DNA of 44,785 bases from Rhodococcus zopfii NBRC 100606 = JCM 9919 (GCF_001895025.1 NZ_BCXI01000054.1:1-44785), one strand, 5' to 3'; numbered from the stretch's first letter, positions 25,357 to 38,096 are shown. Made by a program: numbers and translations. The notes: generated from the letters alone by a model not told the origin.

Positions 25357-25983
25357 GTGACCCTTCCTGGCGTGAGCGAGGTGAACCTCGTCGCCGCCGG
25401 CTTCCTCACCGGACTCTCGCTGATCGTCGCGATCGGCGCCCAGAATGCATTCGTCCTGCGTCTGGCCATCGCCCGCCGGCACGTGCTGCCGGTGATCGTT
25501 GTGTGCGCCCTGTCCGACGCGGTGCTCATCGCGGCCGGTATCGCCGGCATCGCGACCGTCCTCGACCGCGCCCCCGGTGCGCTCGAGGTGATCCGTTGGG
25601 GTGGAGTGATTTTCCTCGTTTCGTACGGTCTGCTCGCGGCTCGCCGCGCCCTGCGGCCGTCCGCGTTGAGCGCGGTGCCGGGCGGCACGATCACCATCGG
25701 CGCGGCCCTCGCGACCTGCCTGGCGCTGACCTGGCTGAACCCGCACGTCTATCTCGACACCGTTCTCATGCTCGGATCGGTTGCCAACACCCACGGCAAT
25801 CCCGGCAAGTGGTGGTTCGGTACCGGCGCCGTCGCCGCGAGCATCGTGTGGTTCGGGGCGCTCGGCTACGGGGCGCGCTACCTGCGGGCGTGGTTCGCGC
25901 GGCCGGGGGCCTGGCGCATCCTCGACGGCGTCGTCGCCCTCGTCATGGTGAGCCTGGGCGTGGGTCTCGCGGTCGGGAGCTGA
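25357..25983 (+). CDS. lysE: LysE-family basic amino acid exporter
   Basis: A 208-residue membrane protein with five to six helices. FLTGLSLIVAIGAQNAFVLR near the N-terminus is the LysE signature, and CLALTWLNPHVYLDTVLMLG is the conserved central helix with the NPH motif. It exports lysine and/or arginine when they accumulate, for example from peptides. The start is GTG at 25357 or GTG at 25372; neither has a clear ribosome site, so a leaderless message is possible. Confidence 0.93.
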   Translation: MTLPGVSEVNLVAAGFLTGLSLIVAIGAQNAFVLRLAIARRHVLPVIVVCALSDAVLIAAGIAGIATVLDRAPGALEVIRWGGVIFLVSYGLLAARRALRPSALSAVPGGTITIGAALATCLALTWLNPHVYLDTVLMLGSVANTHGNPGKWWFGTGAVAASIVWFGALGYGARYLRAWFARPGAWRILDGVVALVMVSLGVGLAVGS

Positions 25984-25994
25984 CCGCGGCCAGG

Positions 25995-26888
25995 TCACCG
26001 AGGCCGCGCGGCCTCGTCGGTGGGCTCGAGGTGGGTGAACACCCACGTCCCCGGTAGGGCCGACCGCACATCCGCCTCGACCCGGTCGAGCAGATCGTGT
26101 CCCGCCTGCACCGTCCAGTCGCCGGGAACCCGCACCGTGAGGTATACGAAGCGCTGCCGGCCCGACGCCCGGGTGCGGGGCGCCAGGATCGTCACCGACC
26201 CGTCACGGTACCGATCGAGCACCTGCTGCACCTGCGCGACATCGTCGTCGGGCAATGCCGCGTCGAGCAACCCGATGACCGATTCGTGCACCAGCCCGTA
26301 CCCGATCCGCAGGATGTTCACGCCGACGAGCAACGCCACGATCGGGTCGAGCACGTTCCAGCCGAACAGCGCTACCAGGCCGATGCCGGCGAGCACCCCC
26401 ACCGACGTCCACACGTCGGTGAGCAGGTGTTTACCGTCGGCGACGAGCGTGATCGAACGGTGTCGGTGCCCGACCCGCAGCAGCATCAGTCCCACCGCGA
26501 GATTGAGAATCGACGATCCCGCCGACAGGAACAGGCCCACACCGACCTCGGTCAACGGTTCCGGCGCCATCAGCCGCTGCACCGACGTCCACACGATCGC
26601 ACCGGCCGCCGCGAAGATCATCGCGCCTTCCACTGCGGCGGAAAGGTATTCGGCCTTGCCGTGCCCGAATTCGTGATTCTCGTCCGGAGGTCTCGCCGCC
26701 GCCCGCAATGCGAAGACGCCCACCACCGCGGCCACCAGATTGACGGCCGACTCGAGCGCGTCGGACAGCAGGCCCACCGAACCGGTGATCCACGCCGCCC
26801 CGGCCTTCAACGCCATGGTGGTCAGGGCGGTCGCGACCGACAGCAGCATGCACCGCATGAGCAGGCGGTGCTGCGCGGATTCGGTCAC
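25995..26888 (-). CDS. Cation diffusion facilitator family metal transporter
   Basis: A 297-residue CDF protein with six helices (about residues 12-215) and a C-terminal cytoplasmic ferredoxin-like domain (about 215-290). HEFGHGKAEYL follows helix 2, and helix 5 carries ADGKHLLTDVWTS with the canonical His-x3-Asp pair. The matching helix-2 pair reads Glu46-x3-Asn50 (SDALESAVN) where Zn transporters have His/Asp-x3-Asp, so the metal may not be zinc. It starts 3 bases after the stop of the PPOX-like gene and is surely co-transcribed with it. Export of a divalent metal by proton antiport is expected. Confidence 0.9.
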   Translation of the reverse strand: MTESAQHRLLMRCMLLSVATALTTMALKAGAAWITGSVGLLSDALESAVNLVAAVVGVFALRAAARPPDENHEFGHGKAEYLSAAVEGAMIFAAAGAIVWTSVQRLMAPEPLTEVGVGLFLSAGSSILNLAVGLMLLRVGHRHRSITLVADGKHLLTDVWTSVGVLAGIGLVALFGWNVLDPIVALLVGVNILRIGYGLVHESVIGLLDAALPDDDVAQVQQVLDRYRDGSVTILAPRTRASGRQRFVYLTVRVPGDWTVQAGHDLLDRVEADVRSALPGTWVFTHLEPTDEAARPR

Positions 26889-26891
26889 CGG

Positions 26892-27308
26892 TCAGTGCTC
26901 GACGAGCGTGAAGCGACGTCCGGTGATCTCGGACGCGGTGATCTCGACGAAGTTGTACTTCGGTGTCGCCACCCACGGCGTCGGGCCGAGTTCCTCTGCC
27001 GCTTCAATCTCGTTGAAATGTGTCAGGATTCGTGCCCTGCCGTGCATGACGACGCTCCACGCGGCATGCTCGCCGATGAGATCGGACTCGAACGCGACCT
27101 CCGCGTGCACCGCCAACTCCGCCAGTTTGCTGCCCTCGCCGGAACGGAACAGCACCTTGCGGTCCCCGACGACGTAGTTCACGGGGAAGATGTCGGGACG
27201 GCCATCCGCGATGACCACCAGTCGGCCCACCTGCACGGTGCGCAGCAACTCCCAGCACTCGTCCTCGCCGAGCACGGTGACGACGTCCGCATCCGACGGC
27301 TCGCTCAT
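26892..27308 (-). CDS. PPOX-class flavin-binding protein (pyridoxamine 5'-phosphate oxidase-like)
   Basis: A 138-residue split-barrel protein. The start at 27308 has a strong GGAGGAG site. The fold signature is VGRLVVIADGRPDIFPVNYVV, then VLFRSGEGSKLAEL and VAFESDLIGEHAAWSVVMHGRARIL. Small members bind FMN, F420 or heme and reduce varied substrates; activity cannot be chosen here. It is the first gene of a two-gene operon with the CDF transporter and is divergent from a P-type ATPase (104 bases between starts). Confidence 0.88.
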   Translation of the reverse strand: MSEPSDADVVTVLGEDECWELLRTVQVGRLVVIADGRPDIFPVNYVVGDRKVLFRSGEGSKLAELAVHAEVAFESDLIGEHAAWSVVMHGRARILTHFNEIEAAEELGPTPWVATPKYNFVEITASEITGRRFTLVEH

Positions 27309-27412
27309 GACTCCTCCTTCGACGTACCGGCATGTCCAGCACATCACGAACAGCGTGGCCGTGCAGTGGAACGGAGAGCACGCCGGAAGATCCACCGATA
27401 GCGTAGGAGCCC

Positions 27413-31496
<4,084 letters not shown>

Positions 31497-32249
31497 TCAG
31501 GCCGAGTAGCTCGGTTCGTGCTTCTTCACGTGCGCGATCACCCGGTATGTGAGGGGCATGACCACGATCTCCACGAGCGTTTTCCACAGGAACCCGACGA
31601 TCACGTAGTTGGCGAAGTCCCTCCACGTCGAGATGCCGATCGCACCCGCCGCGATCGCGCAGAAGATCAGCGTGTCGGCGAACTCGCCGACCACCGTGGA
31701 GCCGATCAGCCGGGCCCACAGGTGCTTCTCCTTCGTGCGCTCCTTGATCCGCACCAGCACGTACGAGTTCAGCAACTGGCCGACGAGGTAACCGGCGAGA
31801 CCGGCGAGCAGGATGCGCGGGACGACGCCGAGGACGGCGTCGAACGCCGCCTGGTTCTCGTAGAAGTCGGCGGGCGGCAGCAGACCGGTGATCCAGAAGC
31901 ACAGCGCGGCCAAGGCGACCGCCCCGAACCCGAACAACACCGCGCGTCGCGTCGCCGCGAACCCGTACACCTCGCTCAGGACGTCGCCGAGGATGTAGGC
32001 GAGCGGGAACAGGAAGAACCCGCCGTCGGTGAGGATCGGCAGGACCTGCAGTGAGCCGATCGCGACGTCGGTGTCGCCGAAGAACGCGACGCCCTTCGTC
32101 GCGCAGATGTTGGAGATGATGAGCACCGTCGTGAACAGCGCGACGATCCCCGGGTAGTAGCTGCGGGCCACGTGCGCGAACGCCGCATGATCGGGTGCGG
32201 CGGCCGGTCCGGAGGCAGGGATTTTCGGGGTCGGTGCGTGCTCTGTCAC
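31497..32249 (-). CDS. yhhQ: Queuosine precursor transporter (YhhQ/QPTR family)
   Basis: A 250-residue, six-helix membrane protein of the DUF165/QPTR vitamin-uptake family. ILTDGGFFLFPLAYILGDVLSEVYG is the conserved central motif, followed by GEFADTLIFC and WKTLVEIVVMPLTY near the end. The family imports preQ0/preQ1 or queuine for tRNA modification. GTG at 32249 gives the usual length; an ATG at 32279 would add ten residues. It is directly convergent with tgt, strengthening both assignments. Confidence 0.9.
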   Translation of the reverse strand: MTEHAPTPKIPASGPAAAPDHAAFAHVARSYYPGIVALFTTVLIISNICATKGVAFFGDTDVAIGSLQVLPILTDGGFFLFPLAYILGDVLSEVYGFAATRRAVLFGFGAVALAALCFWITGLLPPADFYENQAAFDAVLGVVPRILLAGLAGYLVGQLLNSYVLVRIKERTKEKHLWARLIGSTVVGEFADTLIFCAIAAGAIGISTWRDFANYVIVGFLWKTLVEIVVMPLTYRVIAHVKKHEPSYSA

Positions 32250-32293
32250 CCGGTCATCCAAGCATCCGTGGCGCGGCAACGCGAAGTACGGAC

Positions 32294-32336
32294 AAAACGC
32301 CGCGGGCCCCGTCCGTGCTGGACGAGGCCCGCGGCG
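32294..32336 (-). terminator. Intrinsic terminator downstream of the RDD gene
   Basis: A near-perfect hairpin at 32298-32336 (11 pairs, one mismatch, 5 pairs, 5-base loop) is followed on the leftward strand by TTTT (32297-32294). It lies 13 bases after the RDD-protein stop and 45 bases before yhhQ starts, so it separates the two transcripts. Confidence 0.85.
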
Positions 32337-32348
32337 GGTGCGGTGCGA

Positions 32349-33287
32349 TCAGGACTTGACGACCTGGGTGCCGCCCGCGAACGCGTCGTGGAAGCCCTGC
32401 TTGGTCGGGCTCTGGCCGATCGTGACGGCGATGCCGATGAACGCGGCGAGCGAGGCGATGTTGAACAGCCAGCCGAGGACCGGAATGCCGGCGAATGCCT
32501 GCAGTCCCAGGTAGGCGTTGCGCTTCACTGCCTGCTCGAGTGTCGGGAGACCGCCGTCCGGGCCGGTCACCGACAGGCCGAGCACCTTCTTGCCGAGGGT
32601 CCAGCCCTTCGTGGACTCGAAGTACGCCGCGTAGCCGAGCAGCGCGAGGCCCGTGAGCAGCCCGAGCACCACGGTCAGGAACGTGCTGCCGGCGAGGGAG
32701 ACGATCCCGGTGAGGATCCCGAACGGGACACCGATGATGAGCGCGTCGATGATGCGCGCGCCGAGCCGCGGGAGCAGCTCGCCCGGCTGCCCGGCACCCG
32801 GGCCGAAGGTGGGTTGCGGAGCGCCGTATTGCGGAGCGCCGTATTGCGGAGCGCCGTACTGCGGGGCCCCGTACTGGGGTCCGGCGGCCGGAGCGCCGAA
32901 CTGCTGGCCGGGCTGCTGCGGTGCACCGAACTGCTGCGTCGGCTGGTTACCGAACTGCGGGGCCTGGGGGTCGCCGTACTGGGGCGGCGCACCGTACTGG
33001 GGTCCGGCGGGCGGCGCGGTGTACTGGGGTGTCGAGGGCTGTCCGCCGTACTGCTGCCCGCCGCCGTACTGCTGCCCGGCAGGGGCACCGTACTGTTGTC
33101 CGCCGGCGGGGGCGCCGTACTGCGGGGGGTTCTGCTGCGGCGGCTCGTAACCGGAGGTGATCGGGTTCGGGAAGTGCGTGGTGTAATCCGCCGGTTGCCC
33201 GGCTGCCGGCTGCCCGCCGTACTGGGGTGCGGGGTATGCCCCCGAACTGTGCGGATCGGACTGAGGCGGATATCCCCCGGTGGTCAT
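32349..33287 (-). CDS. RDD-family membrane protein with Gln/Tyr/Gly/Pro-rich N-terminus
   Basis: A 312-residue protein, start at 33287 with AAGGGAG upstream. Residues 1-170 are a low-complexity cytoplasmic tail of QYGAP/QQYG-type repeats. Residues 175-310 form the RDD domain: PRLGARIIDALIIG gives the R and D of the name, then KGWTLGKKVLGLSV and a third helix. RDD proteins are small membrane proteins of debated function (one acts as a Na+/H+ antiporter). It is preceded by a gene with the same kind of tail and ends in a strong terminator. Confidence 0.88.
   Translation of the reverse strand: MTTGGYPPQSDPHSSGAYPAPQYGGQPAAGQPADYTTHFPNPITSGYEPPQQNPPQYGAPAGGQQYGAPAGQQYGGGQQYGGQPSTPQYTAPPAGPQYGAPPQYGDPQAPQFGNQPTQQFGAPQQPGQQFGAPAAGPQYGAPQYGAPQYGAPQYGAPQPTFGPGAGQPGELLPRLGARIIDALIIGVPFGILTGIVSLAGSTFLTVVLGLLTGLALLGYAAYFESTKGWTLGKKVLGLSVTGPDGGLPTLEQAVKRNAYLGLQAFAGIPVLGWLFNIASLAAFIGIAVTIGQSPTKQGFHDAFAGGTQVVKS
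32815..32877 (-). repeat. 15-bp tandem repeat inside the RDD gene
   Basis: About four head-to-tail copies of a 15-base unit (GCGGAGCGCCGTATT and close variants) encode QYGAP repeats in the tail of the RDD protein. The first copies are nearly identical at DNA level, so the array can probably expand or contract. Confidence 0.85.
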
Positions 33288-33380
33288 GTGTCTCCCTTGT
33301 CGTCGGGCGTGCGGATGCTGCACGGTACATCGGCCGTGCAGCACTCGTCGATATGGTCGATATGTCCGCACGCTGCACGA

Positions 33381-34292
33381 TCAGGGTGCCACAGGACCCC
33401 CAGTGGTCACTCGGTACGCATAGGTCGACGCGATGATCGTCACCGGAACACTGACGAGCAATCCGAGGCCGCAGAGCAACGCACCGACGATATTGAGGCC
33501 CACGACGGCCAGCGCGAGCAGCAGCAGCGTGCCCACGTTGGACGAGACTGCTTGAACACTGGACTTGATCGCGGCGATCGCATCCTGGTTCCGATCGATG
33601 ACGAACGGCAGCGTCCACCAGGTCAGGAACAGGACGATCAGACCCGGGATGATCAGAAGCACGAAGCCGATGATCGTGGCGAGGGCGACGATCACGCTCG
33701 CGATGATCACCGCGGCGACGTTGGTGAATTGGAAGAAGGATCCGAACGCGGGCTTGTTGCCGTCGATCTCGTGCAGCGCTCCACGGACGTAGGCGGCCTG
33801 GATGAGATAGCCGACGATCGCGCCGACGACAGCGCCGATCGCGCGCCACAGCGTGAACTCGCCGGAGGTGTCGAAACCGCCGAAGATGAGGTTGATCACA
33901 CCCTGGATCACGAAGGCGACGACCATGAAGCCGATCCACACCCCGGCGTTCTGGCTGAACTTCGACCATCCGTACGAGATCGCGTCCCCCACGCTCAGTT
34001 GCGTCGGGGCGGGGGAGTAGCCGGGAGACGGCGACGAGAAGCTCCCGGGGGGAGGCGGGTAGTTCCCCGGCGGAGGATAGTTCCCCTGCGGGGGCGGGTA
34101 GTTCCCGGGCGGGGGCGGGTAATTCCCAGGTGGCGGGTAGTTGCCCTGCGGCGGGGGGTAGTTCCCGGGCGGCGGATAGCCGCCGGACGGAGGTGGCGGG
34201 TAGCCACCCTGTGGATTCTTCGGATCCGGGTTGTCGGGACTGTTGCCCGGTCTGTACGGGTCCTGATTGGGGTCGAAACCGCCGGTCGTCAT
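33381..34292 (-). CDS. Pro/Gly-rich tailed multi-pass membrane protein
   Basis: A 303-residue protein, start at 34292 with GAGAGGA upstream, beginning MTTGGFDPNQDPYRP. Residues 20-85 are GNYPPP/GGYPPP repeats. Residues 95-300 hold about five to six helices with SVGDAISYGWSKFSQNAGVWIGF and IPGLIVLFLTWWTLPFVIDRNQDAIAAIKSS, resembling the DUF975/glycerophosphodiesterase-membrane-domain type. It shares the MTTGG start and tailed layout with the RDD gene 93 bases downstream, suggesting related localisation. Function unknown. Confidence 0.8.
   Translation of the reverse strand: MTTGGFDPNQDPYRPGNSPDNPDPKNPQGGYPPPPSGGYPPPGNYPPPQGNYPPPGNYPPPPGNYPPPQGNYPPPGNYPPPPGSFSSPSPGYSPAPTQLSVGDAISYGWSKFSQNAGVWIGFMVVAFVIQGVINLIFGGFDTSGEFTLWRAIGAVVGAIVGYLIQAAYVRGALHEIDGNKPAFGSFFQFTNVAAVIIASVIVALATIIGFVLLIIPGLIVLFLTWWTLPFVIDRNQDAIAAIKSSVQAVSSNVGTLLLLALAVVGLNIVGALLCGLGLLVSVPVTIIASTYAYRVTTGGPVAP
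34041..34215 (-). repeat. Proline-rich tandem repeat in the tailed membrane protein
   Basis: Imperfect 18-21-base units encode repeated GNYPPP(P/Q) and GGYPPP hexa- to heptapeptides across residues 27-84 of the membrane protein. Confidence 0.75.
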
Positions 34293-34337
34293 GGCTCGTC
34301 CTCTCGGGGCGGCTGAGCGGGAAGTCAATTCCGCACC

Positions 34338-35327
34338 CTACGTCCGATCCGGGCGTTGTGCACGAAGATCAACTTCGTCCGAGGTCCCGGTGTCGTCGCG
34401 TCGGGCGGGCTCGGTCTCGAACACCCACGGGTGCCGGGGTAGCAGAGACGGGTTCCAGCGATCCAGCAGCAGCGGCAGCGTCACCGGCTCTCCGGGGTCC
34501 GCGAGGCGGAGGGACACCGCGATCCGGCCCAGCACCTCGGCCGGGGTGTGTCCCAGGGCGCGCTGATCGGCGAGGGTCACCGCGCCGTCGCGTTTGGCCA
34601 GCCGCTGGCCCTCCTCGTTGAGCGCGAGCGGGACGTGCGCGTAGACGGGGGCCGGAAGGTCGAGCAGCGCAGCCAGATACGCCTGCCGGGGTGCGGATGC
34701 GAGCAGGTCGTCGCCGCGCACGACCTGATCGATCCCCTGTGCGGCGTCGTCGACGACGACCGCCAGGTTGTAGGCGGGGGTCCCGTCGCCGCGGCGCAGC
34801 ACCAGGTCGTCGACGATCCCGGTGAAATCGCCGTGCAGCAGATCGTGCACCGTGAAGAAGTCCGTCGCGGCCCGCAGTCGCACGGCCGGTGGGCGGCCCG
34901 ATGCCTTCTTCTCCTCCCGCTCGGTCGCCGACAATGCGCGGCAGGTGCCCGGGTAGGCGCCGGCCGGCGCGTGCGGAGCGGAGGTCGCCTGCTGGATCTC
35001 GCGCCGCGTGCAGAAACATTCGTAGGTCAGCCCGGCCCGGGTGAGACGGTCGATCGCGTCGTCGTACAGCCGACGCCGCCGCGACTGATGGACGACCTCG
35101 GCGTCCCAATCGATGCCGAGCGCCGCCAGATCTGCGAGCTGGCCCTGCTCCGCGCCGGGCCGGACGCGGTCGAGATCCTCGACGCGCACCAGGAATCGGC
35201 GTCCGCTGCTACGGGCGAACAACCACGCGAGCACTGCGGTTCGCAGATTTCCCAGATGCAGGTCGCCGGAGGGGCTGGGCGCGAACCGCCCGGCCCCCAC
35301 CGGTGCCTCGGCGTCCGAATACGACAT
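34338..35327 (-). CDS. gluQ: Glutamyl-Q tRNA(Asp) synthetase
   Basis: A 329-residue class I aminoacyl-tRNA synthetase fragment lacking an anticodon-binding domain, the hallmark of GluQ-RS (full GluRS is about 480). The ATP motif reads HLGN in RFAPSPSGDLHLGNLRT and the KMSKS equivalent is RLAKRDGAV. The zinc site Cys-x-Cys...Tyr-x3-Cys (ECFC, YPGTC) matches E. coli YadB. It attaches glutamate to queuosine-34 of tRNA(Asp). Its presence near tgt and yhhQ implies a full Q salvage and GluQ route. Confidence 0.93.
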   Translation of the reverse strand: MSYSDAEAPVGAGRFAPSPSGDLHLGNLRTAVLAWLFARSSGRRFLVRVEDLDRVRPGAEQGQLADLAALGIDWDAEVVHQSRRRRLYDDAIDRLTRAGLTYECFCTRREIQQATSAPHAPAGAYPGTCRALSATEREEKKASGRPPAVRLRAATDFFTVHDLLHGDFTGIVDDLVLRRGDGTPAYNLAVVVDDAAQGIDQVVRGDDLLASAPRQAYLAALLDLPAPVYAHVPLALNEEGQRLAKRDGAVTLADQRALGHTPAEVLGRIAVSLRLADPGEPVTLPLLLDRWNPSLLPRHPWVFETEPARRDDTGTSDEVDLRAQRPDRT

Positions 35328-35403
35328 TCGTGCACCCTATCGGTGTGCGGCTTTGCCGCCCGTAAGCCTCGGGGGCGGTCGGAACCGCCAGACAGGCACA
35401 CGA

Positions 35404-36063
35404 TCAATTCAGCAGGTTCACCGCATTCGCCACGACCAGACCGAGGATCACCACCGACAGCAGGGACTGCACGGCCATGGTCAGCTTGGCCCACCGAGCC
35501 AAGGGAAGGACGTCGGCGGGACCGAACGTGGTGGCGTTGGTCAGCGCGAGGAACAGGTAGTCGACGAAGACGGGTCGCCACCCTCGGGGCGCGAGTCCGG
35601 GCTCGAGCTGCTGGGGGAACGCCAGGTCGGGATGGGCCCGTGGTCGCAGGTGCCGGTTCACGGCACCGCCCCCGTCGAGTTCCCAGTACAGAAAGCCGAA
35701 CGCCAGTACGGTTTGCATCCACACGAGCGCACCGGACACCAGCAGGGCGGTCGCGACCGTCGTCGCCGGAGATCCGTGCAGCAGATCCCACACCAGCCGC
35801 GCCGCACTCCACGCTGCCCCCGCCGCGATCGCGACCACCAATGCAACGGACAGCGCCCGCACCCATCGCCCCGGCCGGTCGATACGACCGGGGTCAACGA
35901 TGACGAGAGCGACGAGAACGAACCCCTCGATCGCGGGAAGCAACCAGGGGGTACCCGGCGAGTAGTGCGACGGAAGCAGGAACGGCACGGACATCGACAC
36001 GAGCACGAACGCCGAGGCGGTCCAGCGTTGTTCCGCGCGGGGGGAACGTGAATCCTCGCTCAT
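35404..36063 (-). CDS. Channel-like membrane protein with altered K+-filter motif
   Basis: A 219-residue membrane protein with about six hydrophobic segments. The C-terminal part (about residues 165-219) has the layout of an ion-channel pore: FVDYLFLALTNATTFGPADVLPLARWAKL followed by a last helix. At the place where potassium channels have TVGYGD it reads TFGPAD, so the selectivity filter is not canonical. Ten bases after the TetR gene on the same strand, so probably co-transcribed. Function uncertain. Confidence 0.7.
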   Translation of the reverse strand: MSEDSRSPRAEQRWTASAFVLVSMSVPFLLPSHYSPGTPWLLPAIEGFVLVALVIVDPGRIDRPGRWVRALSVALVVAIAAGAAWSAARLVWDLLHGSPATTVATALLVSGALVWMQTVLAFGFLYWELDGGGAVNRHLRPRAHPDLAFPQQLEPGLAPRGWRPVFVDYLFLALTNATTFGPADVLPLARWAKLTMAVQSLLSVVILGLVVANAVNLLN

Positions 36064-36073
36064 CGCGGCGCCA

Positions 36074-36649
36074 TCACCCGTCGGCGAGGGCCAGCTGAAT
36101 CTGGGTGTGCAGGGAGTGGGTGAGGAACTCCGGCGGATACAGCGCCGGGCTCGCGATCGCGTCGAGAGCGAGGCCGTTGACAGCCGCGAGCAACAAGGTC
36201 GCCCGGGTCTCCGGCTCCGGGGTGCCCATCCGGATCAGGACCGCCGACAACCCCGTGCGCATCGTGAACAGTGTCGCGTGGCGGATCGCGCCGAGCGGCG
36301 GAGACGTGGCCGCGCGGACCGCGAACGCCGCCATCACCTGCGCTTCGCTGGCTCGCTGCTCGTCGAGCGGCAGCAGCTGGCTCAGCGCGGCGAAAAGGGT
36401 CCGGGAGGGGTCGATATCGGGATCGGTGCTGCTCAGCCGCCCCAGGACCCGGTCGGCGAGTGCCCGGAAGGCGAACGCGAGCATCTCGTCCTTCGTCGGG
36501 AAATGGTGCTGCACCGCGCCGATCGACACCCCGGCCTCGCTCGCGACCTCGCGCACGCTCGCCGAGTCCAGGCCGCTGCGTGCTGCGACCTGGAGCAAGG
36601 CAGCGGCGAGCCGGTGGGGGTTCGTGGTGGCGTACGGGCGGGCGCGCAT
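36074..36649 (-). CDS. TetR-family transcriptional regulator
   Basis: A 191-residue TetR protein. The helix-turn-helix is at residues 11-55 (LAAALLQVAARSGLDSASVREVA, then VSIGAVQHHFPTKDEMLAF). QHHFPTKDE is typical of the group with a BetI-like C-terminal domain. The upstream 42 bases carry an imperfect inverted repeat (GCACCGTACC at 36653 region and GGTATGGGTGC at 36684-36694) that could be its operator. It precedes the channel-like gene, its likely target. Confidence 0.9.
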   Translation of the reverse strand: MRARPYATTNPHRLAAALLQVAARSGLDSASVREVASEAGVSIGAVQHHFPTKDEMLAFAFRALADRVLGRLSSTDPDIDPSRTLFAALSQLLPLDEQRASEAQVMAAFAVRAATSPPLGAIRHATLFTMRTGLSAVLIRMGTPEPETRATLLLAAVNGLALDAIASPALYPPEFLTHSLHTQIQLALADG

Positions 36650-36752
36650 GGATGCACCGTACCTGCATCAATCGGACATACGACGGTATGGGTGCCGCCC
36701 GTCGGCGACCGTCTGCACGACGACGACCAGGCACGACGCCGGCAAGTGACGA

Positions 36753-37310
36753 TCAGGCCTGCCGGCCCAGGAACGCGAGGACCCGGGTGGTGCGGTCGGC
36801 GCCCTCGGGTACCTCGAGGGCCGGGCCGCACACGCCCTCCATACGGATCGATTCACCCATCCCGGCCGCCGCGGACTCGACGAAATCGAGGTCGGCGGCG
36901 GCGATGGTTTCATCGAGTCCCGTCGCGCGCGCCAGATCCCATCCGTGCACCACCAGATCGAAGGTGTAGAACGTGTCGACCGTCGCCGCGAGGGATGTCC
37001 GCCCGAAATGGCCGTCGTATTCCAGGTTTCCGCGGGCCGGGTCGTCGAGGATCTCCTGTACCCCGTCGCGGGTCGCGGCCCACGCCCCGACCGGGTCGGC
37101 TTCCGGCGACGGCCCGGGCGGCAACTCGAGGCCGACCCTCGTGACGATCTCGCGTTGGGTGTCGACGACGTGCTGCACCAGGTCGCGGGCGGTCCAGCCG
37201 TCGCACGGCGACGGCGAACTCCACCGGTCGGTGGGGACCGCGTCGACGATGGCGGTGAACTTGGCGGCGAGATCGCGGTAGTGGTCGGCAGGGGACACGG
37301 CGTTCGTCAT
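36753..37310 (-). CDS. TIGR03086-type DinB-like metal-binding protein
   Basis: A 185-residue four-helix-bundle protein of the mycothiol-dependent/DinB superfamily. It shows WSSPSPCDGWTARDLVQHVVD with the first metal histidine and FDLVVHGWDLARATG with a second His near the third ligand. Members are abundant in actinomycetes and some use mycothiol as cofactor for S-transfer; the substrate here is unknown. Divergent from the lipoprotein gene. Confidence 0.88.
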   Translation of the reverse strand: MTNAVSPADHYRDLAAKFTAIVDAVPTDRWSSPSPCDGWTARDLVQHVVDTQREIVTRVGLELPPGPSPEADPVGAWAATRDGVQEILDDPARGNLEYDGHFGRTSLAATVDTFYTFDLVVHGWDLARATGLDETIAAADLDFVESAAAGMGESIRMEGVCGPALEVPEGADRTTRVLAFLGRQA

Positions 37311-37520
37311 GGGGTCGATTGTTCGCCGCGGGCCACGTCCCCGGGGCGAAATCTCCGGATGGCAGTCCCCGATCCGCGCCGATCCGAACGTGCCGGTGGG
37401 AGGATGGACAGGCCTCCATCAGGGTTTCGTCGAGGTCGGTGGACGGTACGTCCGCCAGATTCCGGCCCCTGCCTCGCGGTCGCAGGTACGGGCACCGACA
37501 AGGAAGAAGGACCCGATCCC

Positions 37521-38075
37521 ATGAGCAGATCCGCACGGAACAGATATGCGCGGGCCGCGGCGCCGGTGGCGATCGCAGCCGTCCTGGTGCTGGCCGGCTG
37601 CAGCGACGACGGCGGCGACACCGACACCGACAGCGGAGCCTACGACCAGGCGACGCGTACCACCGAGAGTGCTCGCACGACGGAAAGCGCGCCCACCGCA
37701 CCGGCAGAGACGGCGGGCGCGGCGCTTGCGGTCGCGGGCTCCGAACTGGGCGACATCGTCGTAGACGGCCGCGGGATGACCGTCTACATCTTCGACCGCG
37801 ACACACCCGGCTCCGGGGCCAGCGCGTGCACCGGGGAGTGCCTCGTCGAGTGGCCGCCGGTCACCACCGACACGTCCACCCCGCAGGTCGCCGGCGTGGG
37901 CGGGGAGATCGGCACGATTCCGGGGCCGGACGGCACCCAGCAGATCACGGTGAACGGATGGCCGCTCTACTTCTATGTCGACGACACCGCCCCCGGTGAG
38001 GTCGACGGTCAGGGTGAGGGCGGCGTGTGGTGGGTTCTCGACGCTGCCGGTCAGAAGGTCACCACGGAGAACTGA
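37521..38075 (+). CDS. COG4315 lipoprotein (secreted repeat of unknown function)
   Basis: A 184-residue exported lipoprotein. The signal peptide (SRSARNRYARAAAPVAIAAV...) ends in the lipobox LAGC, so the mature protein is anchored by the Cys near residue 27. A Thr/Ala-rich linker follows, then two copies of the COG4315 repeat: GMTVYIFDRDTPGSGASACTG...WPPV and GWPLYFYVDDTAPGEVDGQG...WWVL. Start at 37521 has GAAGAAGGA upstream. Function of the family is not established. Confidence 0.88.
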   Translation: MSRSARNRYARAAAPVAIAAVLVLAGCSDDGGDTDTDSGAYDQATRTTESARTTESAPTAPAETAGAALAVAGSELGDIVVDGRGMTVYIFDRDTPGSGASACTGECLVEWPPVTTDTSTPQVAGVGGEIGTIPGPDGTQQITVNGWPLYFYVDDTAPGEVDGQGEGGVWWVLDAAGQKVTTEN

Positions 38076-38096
38076 CCCCGGAGTTCGACTCGGGTC
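38074..38096 (+). terminator. Weak hairpin after the lipoprotein gene
   Basis: GACCC-CG-GAGT-TCG-ACTC-GGGTC forms a bulged 9-pair hairpin beginning in the stop codon. No T-run follows directly, so it is only a possible terminator. Confidence 0.3.

Noticed and set aside
32815..32877. CRISPR-like regular repeats
   Set aside because: The repeats are contiguous without spacers and are in frame inside the RDD coding sequence.
37441..37453. GGACG-GTA-CGTCC palindrome ahead of the lipoprotein gene
   Set aside because: It is short, G/C-rich and without a known regulator; such palindromes are expected by chance at this base composition.
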